Assembly (NCBI GenBank): GCA_017431825.1
Contig: JAFRKI010000014.1
Coordinates: forward strand, 124,001 to 188,000
Source of the DNA: Erysipelotrichaceae bacterium
GTDB taxonomy: Bacteria; Bacillota_I; Bacilli_A; Erysipelotrichales; Erysipelotrichaceae
Length of the DNA: 64,000 nucleotides
Reading direction: 5' to 3'
Both the position numbers and the translations under genes were made by a program. The notes beneath the pieces were generated by a model. That model was not told where the DNA came from, ran no database searches, and saw only the letters and a list, made by a program, of their open reading frames with translations. Shown here piece after piece: positions 60,546-64,000 of this stretch (positions are counted from its first letter, which is position 1; every line of letters begins with the position of its first letter).

Positions 60546-61421
60546 ATGAAGAAGATAATACTGAACAACGGTGTTGAAATGCCGATCGTGGGGCTGGGTT
60601 CCTATAAAGCCACCAACCCGGAAGAGACCAAAGAAGCGATTCTTTATGCTTTGGAATGCGGATACCGCATGATCGATACGGCAGCCTACTACCGCAATGA
60701 AGAGCTGATCGGTGAAGCCATCAGGGAATCGGGCATTCCAAGAGAAGAGATCTTCGTAACTTCCAAAGTATGGGTCGATGCCATCGAAAAAGGCAAGGTC
60801 AGGGAATCTTTTGAAGCATCACTCAAAAGACTGGATATCGGCTACATCGACCTTTTCCTTCTGCATTGGCCGGTAAACAGAGAAGCCAACATCAAGGCCT
60901 GGAAAGTGCTGGAAGAGATCTATAAAGAAGGCAAGGTCAGAGCCATCGGCTTATCCAACTACAAAGAGAAACATATCAACGAACTGCTGGAAGAAGCGGA
61001 AATAAAACCGGCTTTGGATCAGGTAGAACTGCATCCTGATTTCACTCAGAACGAGATCTATGAATTCTGCAAGGAAAAGGGCATACAGCTTGGAGCCTGG
61101 AGCCCGTTAGGCGGTCAGAAGCCTAATTCCGGTTCGCTGTTCAAGGATCCGACATTGCTGAAACTTGCGGAAAAGTACGGAAAGTCCGTAGCCCAGATCA
61201 TCATCAGATGGGATGTCCAAAGAGGGATCGTCGTCATTCCTAAGTCGGTACACAAGGAAAGGATCAAAGCCAACATCGAGGTATTCGACTTTGAACTGAG
61301 TGGCGAAGACATGGAACTGATCAGTTCGCTCAATGAAAACAACCGCATCGATCAGGATCCGGACAACTTCATGAATTACTGGAATTCCAAACCGGAAGAA
61401 GGAAAGAACTATACGGTATAA
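60546..61421 (+). CDS. Aldo/keto reductase
   Basis: 291 residues. The catalytic tetrad context is intact: GYRMIDTAAYYRNEELIG (Asp, Tyr near 48-53), TSKVW (Lys near 78) and LFLLHWPVN (His near 110). The NADPH-binding IPKSVHKERIKANIEVFDF near 235 completes the AKR5-like form. The start at MKKIILNNGVEMP has GGGGAGAG upstream; an ATG 18 nt earlier overlaps that site. It is monocistronic with a terminator after it. Confidence 0.93.
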   Translation: MKKIILNNGVEMPIVGLGSYKATNPEETKEAILYALECGYRMIDTAAYYRNEELIGEAIRESGIPREEIFVTSKVWVDAIEKGKVRESFEASLKRLDIGYIDLFLLHWPVNREANIKAWKVLEEIYKEGKVRAIGLSNYKEKHINELLEEAEIKPALDQVELHPDFTQNEIYEFCKEKGIQLGAWSPLGGQKPNSGSLFKDPTLLKLAEKYGKSVAQIIIRWDVQRGIVVIPKSVHKERIKANIEVFDFELSGEDMELISSLNENNRIDQDPDNFMNYWNSKPEEGKNYTV

Positions 61422-61452
61422 GAAAAGGAGCTCCTGGAGCTCCTTTTTCTTT
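61421..61452. terminator. Bidirectional terminator after the aldo/keto reductase
   Basis: AAAAGGAGCT, loop CCTG, AGCTCCTTTTT; it serves the convergent epimerase-like gene as well. Confidence 0.85.
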
Positions 61453-61467
61453 TATTTTGATGCGAAA

Positions 61468-62118
61468 CTATTTAGCCAGTTCGTCCCTGAGCTTCTGGAT
61501 GTTTTCGGCTACGTCGCCCTTGAAGACGAAACCGCCGGATACGAATACGTTGGCACCGGCATCCTTGACCTTCTTGATGTTCTTGTCGGTAATGCCGCCG
61601 TCTACTTCCAGATCGATATCGCGGTCACCGAACATCTTACGGATGCTGGTGAGCTTTTCTAAGAGATTGTCATGGAAGAGACTTACTTCGCCCGGGTTGT
61701 ACATCATCTGCAATACCATGTCGGTAGAATCCAGGCAGTACTGCAGGATGCTTTCATGAGTTGCCGGACATAATACGATACCGGCCTTCTTGCCGTTGGC
61801 TTTGATCTTCTCGAGGCAGCTTAAGAGCCTTGTTGTGGATTCCGCATGGACCGTGATCATATCAGCACCGGCTTTGCAGAAGTCTTCGACCAGTCTTTCC
61901 GGTCTTTCAATCATCAGATGGACATCCAGAGGAATGGAGGTCATGTTCTTGATCTGTCTGACGTGGTCGACGCCAAAGCCCATGTTGTATACGAAATGGC
62001 CGTCCATGACGTCAACGTGCAGCAGTTCGACCTTGGCTGCTTCAAGCTGTCTGATGGCACCTCTGAGGTCTCCCAGGTCCGCTCCATAGATCGATGGAGA
62101 CAGTTTTAATCCGCTCAT
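61468..62118 (-). CDS. Ribulose-phosphate 3-epimerase-like protein (divergent)
   Basis: 216 residues, TIM barrel. LKLSPSIYGADLGDL, LLHVDVMDGHFVYNMGFG and LDVHLMIERPE (metal ligands His/Asp) fit Rpe/AlsE, and the late EVDGGITDKN has the catalytic Asp. The usual VNPGFGGQ block is replaced by MMYNPGEV, so the phosphate or substrate loop differs. It may act on another ketose-phosphate such as allulose-6-P. SD AAAGGAG is present and TATAAT lies further upstream. Confidence 0.83.
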   Translation of the reverse strand: MSGLKLSPSIYGADLGDLRGAIRQLEAAKVELLHVDVMDGHFVYNMGFGVDHVRQIKNMTSIPLDVHLMIERPERLVEDFCKAGADMITVHAESTTRLLSCLEKIKANGKKAGIVLCPATHESILQYCLDSTDMVLQMMYNPGEVSLFHDNLLEKLTSIRKMFGDRDIDLEVDGGITDKNIKKVKDAGANVFVSGGFVFKGDVAENIQKLRDELAK

Positions 62119-62211
62119 ATATTATTCTCCTTTATTATTCATTACTTAAATTATACAACAGATAAAAGTCTCTTAAGGTTGTATAATACAGGTAAAGGAG
62201 AGAATAGTATA

Positions 62212-62964
62212 ATGAGTGATTTTAAAGACAAGGTAGCTGTCGTTACCGGTGCGGCTCAGGGTATCGGCAGACAGATCGCCATCCAGTTTGCCCAGGAAGG
62301 CGCTCATCCGGTGATCGTCGACTATAACGAGGAAAAGGGTCAGGCAACAGCTGATGAGATCAGCGAAAAGTACTGTGAAGCTTTATTTATCAAGGCAGAT
62401 GTTTCAAGCTATGAAGATAATCTGAGGATAAGAGAAGAAACATTTAAAAAGTTCGGCAGAGTCGATATACTGGTAGCCAACGCTGCCATCGGCATGAAGC
62501 ATAAGATCAATGAGATCACACCTGAAGTATGGCAGAAGATCCTGAACATCAATCTTAACGGATATTTCTATCTGGTTTCTGCTTTCTATAATGATTTCAC
62601 TACCAACAAGGGTTCCATTGTCTTCGTATCAAGCGGAAGCGCATTATCCGGAACCGGCGGCAGTGCCGCTTACTGTGCAGCCAAGGCCGGCGGTGAAGGT
62701 TTCTCCAGAGCTTTAGCCAAGGAGTTAGGTCCGTTAGGAGTCAACGTCAATATCGTTGCCCCAAGACTCATCGACTCCGGTCCGATGATGAGAGTCAACT
62801 ATCCGACGCAAGCCGATCTGGATGCCGTCATTCAGAAGATCCCGGTAAGACACTGGGGCGAGAACGAGGATGTTGCCAATGCGGTACTCTTCCTTGCTTC
62901 CAAGAAGAACTCCTACATCCACGGCCAGACGCTGTACCTTGACGGCGGCAGGACTGTAGGTTAA
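62212..62964 (+). CDS. SDR-family oxidoreductase (FabG/sugar dehydrogenase type)
   Basis: 250 residues. TGAAQGIGRQIA (cofactor loop) is at 12-23, VANAAIG near 88, catalytic Ser in VSSGSALSG and YCAAKAG (Tyr-x-x-x-Lys) near 157; the C-terminal GQTLYLDGGRTVG is typical. The acidic VDYNEE after strand two favours NAD. The start has AAAGGAG and TATAAT at 62182-62187. In this cluster it probably oxidises a sugar or polyol (inference). Confidence 0.92.
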   Translation: MSDFKDKVAVVTGAAQGIGRQIAIQFAQEGAHPVIVDYNEEKGQATADEISEKYCEALFIKADVSSYEDNLRIREETFKKFGRVDILVANAAIGMKHKINEITPEVWQKILNINLNGYFYLVSAFYNDFTTNKGSIVFVSSGSALSGTGGSAAYCAAKAGGEGFSRALAKELGPLGVNVNIVAPRLIDSGPMMRVNYPTQADLDAVIQKIPVRHWGENEDVANAVLFLASKKNSYIHGQTLYLDGGRTVG

Positions 62965-62984
62965 TAAAAACAGACACATGTAAT

Positions 62985-63017
62985 AAAAAAGGTAAATGCC
63001 AGGCATTTACCTTTTTT
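62985..63017. terminator. Bidirectional terminator after the SDR gene
   Basis: AAAAAAGGTAAATGCC, one-base A centre, GGCATTTACCTTTTTT: a long near-perfect palindrome. Confidence 0.88.
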
Positions 63018-63089
63018 ATTTTATAGAATCATTCTGCAAGTGGTACTATTTGTCTTTTAAATCTAAAGAGGAGACAGGCAGGATGATAT

Positions 63090-63626
63090 TCATTGATACT
63101 CACGTTTCTTTTTTATGAAAGCCAAGATATTCATGACACCGTAGCCATAAGCCATAACGGCAATGATGTAATAGGCGATCATAGCAGTCTGATCGAAGTT
63201 GTTTTTATGAGCATATATAATGATTACCGTGCCTATAAGAACGCTTAGGATGACGGTGACGGTCAGAGTCTGCTGATTCTGTTTTTTTGCCAGCTCATTG
63301 ATGAAATTATCTTTTTTTGGTTTATTGAAATTAGAAATGACCGCAAGTTTAGGAAGAAACAGGAAATAAAACATAAGTGTAGTCACGGCATAAAAAAGAA
63401 TACCGGCACCATATCCATACAGCTGATTTCCTGTAAACATTATGACAAAGAACAGGATGACCAAACTTCCTATGAATCTCAATGAATACACATAATACTT
63501 ATCAGCGTCATTTTCAGAAATGATATATCCTTTGTTTTTCATGAACCAGTCAGAATATATCGTTCGTCTTTTTTCCTGATATATTGAAGAACCTTTCAGT
63601 TCTTCCGGTTTAACTTTGTTTGCCAT
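63090..63626 (-). CDS. Four-helix membrane protein, unknown
   Basis: 178 residues with a charged N-terminal ~45 residues and four membrane helices (LRFIGSLVILFFVIMFTG, GAGILFYAVTTLMFYFLFLP, TVTVILSVLIGTVIIIYAH, IAYYIIAVMAYGYGVMNILAFI). No family is recognised. It starts 25 nt beyond the terminator of the dehydrogenase gene upstream on the same strand, leaving no room for a promoter, so it probably depends on read-through. AAAGGTAA is a weak ribosome-binding site. Confidence 0.72.
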   Translation of the reverse strand: MANKVKPEELKGSSIYQEKRRTIYSDWFMKNKGYIISENDADKYYVYSLRFIGSLVILFFVIMFTGNQLYGYGAGILFYAVTTLMFYFLFLPKLAVISNFNKPKKDNFINELAKKQNQQTLTVTVILSVLIGTVIIIYAHKNNFDQTAMIAYYIIAVMAYGYGVMNILAFIKKKREYQ

Positions 63627-63650
63627 TATGTCATTACCTTTAAAAAGAAG

Positions 63651-63684
63651 AAAGGCGCAGCTAGATACTTAAGCCTGCGCCTTT
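63651..63684 (-). terminator. Terminator of the 2-hydroxyacid dehydrogenase gene
   Basis: AAAGGCGCAG / CTGCGCCTTT 10-bp stem with a 14-nt loop; on the minus strand it is followed by CTTCTTTTT. Confidence 0.82.
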
Positions 63685-63694
63685 AAAAGAGCGG

Positions 63695-64000
63695 TTATTT
63701 TGCTGAACCGAAGAGTTTTCCGCCTCTTTCAGGGAAATTAGGGCTCTCAAATACCTTCTTAGTGATAAGTCCGGGTGCCTGTTCACCATTGATGAATGAT
63801 TTGAATGCCTTAAAAGCGTTCTCGCTTTGATGATGTGCTCTTTCCTGAGAGAAACCGGCCATGTGGTTAGTCAGGATAAGTCTGTCAGCCGGAATATCAT
63901 AGATCTCCGGATTGAGTCCATCTTCATCACTCGTAGATTTAGGGCTAGGTTCAGGGTTGTATACATCAAGAGCTGCACCACGGATCTTTCCTTCTTTAAG
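63695..64000 (-). CDS. D-isomer-specific 2-hydroxyacid dehydrogenase, C-terminal part
   Basis: The last 101 codons of a minus-strand gene that runs off the right edge of the window. The frame begins LKEGKIRGAALDVYNPEP, the hallmark of the NAD-binding domain of D-2-hydroxyacid dehydrogenases, and continues LILTNHMAGFS, where the catalytic His block (usually TPHxAG) reads TNHMAG. A 35-residue tail follows (APGLITKKVFESPNF). It reduces a 2-keto acid or oxidises a 2-hydroxy acid. The N-terminal catalytic domain is outside the window. Confidence 0.85.
   Translation of the reverse strand, partial: LKEGKIRGAALDVYNPEPSPKSTSDEDGLNPEIYDIPADRLILTNHMAGFSQERAHHQSENAFKAFKSFINGEQAPGLITKKVFESPNFPERGGKLFGSAK

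Noticed and set aside
1-64000. Search for tRNA, rRNA, CRISPR arrays, insertion sequences, prophage and integrase genes
   Set aside because: Nothing with the expected motifs or repeat structure was seen by eye; a covariance-model and profile search would be needed to exclude short or degenerate copies.

Overview
The window looks like a chromosomal segment of a low-to-moderate-GC Firmicute, most likely Erysipelotrichia-like. This rests on family content and synteny only: an ezrA-nifZ-thiI block beside rpsD, ScpA/ScpB, RqcH, two T-box leaders, an EssC-type secretion ATPase and PASTA proteins. No rRNA, tRNA, CRISPR array, transposase or phage gene was recognised.

Layout. 1-7.8 kb is the end of a type VII secretion (T7SS)-like locus: a truncated Big_2 protein, an EssC-like ATPase, a small ubiquitin-like candidate and a surface glucosaminidase. 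7.7-11.5 kb holds rluB, rqcH, gmk and rpsD, with a promoter and probable S4 leader. 11.6-13.4 kb is an AT-rich two-gene insert (membrane protein plus PD-(D/E)XK nuclease-like protein) lodged between rpsD and ezrA. 13.5-21.4 kb carries ezrA, nifZ, thiI, an M24 peptidase, a degenerate metallophosphoesterase and the ytqA-mnmM tRNA-modification pair. 21.5-24.1 kb is leuS behind a T-box. 24.3-25.9 kb is a probably acquired GyrI-like pair. 26-28 kb has a polysaccharide deacetylase, a small coiled-coil membrane protein and an unusual metalloprotease-RpiB fusion. 28.1-34.3 kb has scpA, scpB, mrp, two membrane proteins, a lipid kinase and a 5'-nucleotidase lipoprotein. 34.4-41 kb has a GntR/ABC operon, a kinase-less PASTA protein and a MacB-like exporter. 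41-49.6 kb is mixed metabolism (PHP phosphatase, formamidase-like, gapA, methyltransferase, GtrA, HAD phosphatase, GNAT). 50.2-53.2 kb is a four-gene operon beginning with a protein that resembles ferredoxin-dependent bilin reductases, followed by an SDR, a DUF1295 5-alpha-reductase-like protein and a membrane protein. 59.3-64 kb is a sugar-phosphate/dehydrogenase cluster.

The most striking region is 53.3-59.3 kb. Two paralogous aromatic amino-acid ABC importers (binding lipoprotein, permease, ATPase) sit back to back, and each has a different RNA control device. The rightward copy is preceded by a T-box with a UGG (Trp) specifier and then a short Trp-codon ORF. The leftward copy is preceded by a 17-codon ORF containing the run YYYYFYF, followed by mutually exclusive antiterminator and terminator hairpins. 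This is classical ribosome-mediated attenuation, predicted to respond to Tyr/Phe. The sequence therefore suggests which transporter carries which amino acid.

A second genome-level pattern is that several operon-leading genes lack a Shine-Dalgarno sequence and have a -10-like hexamer 6-7 nt before the start codon. This suggests leaderless transcripts.
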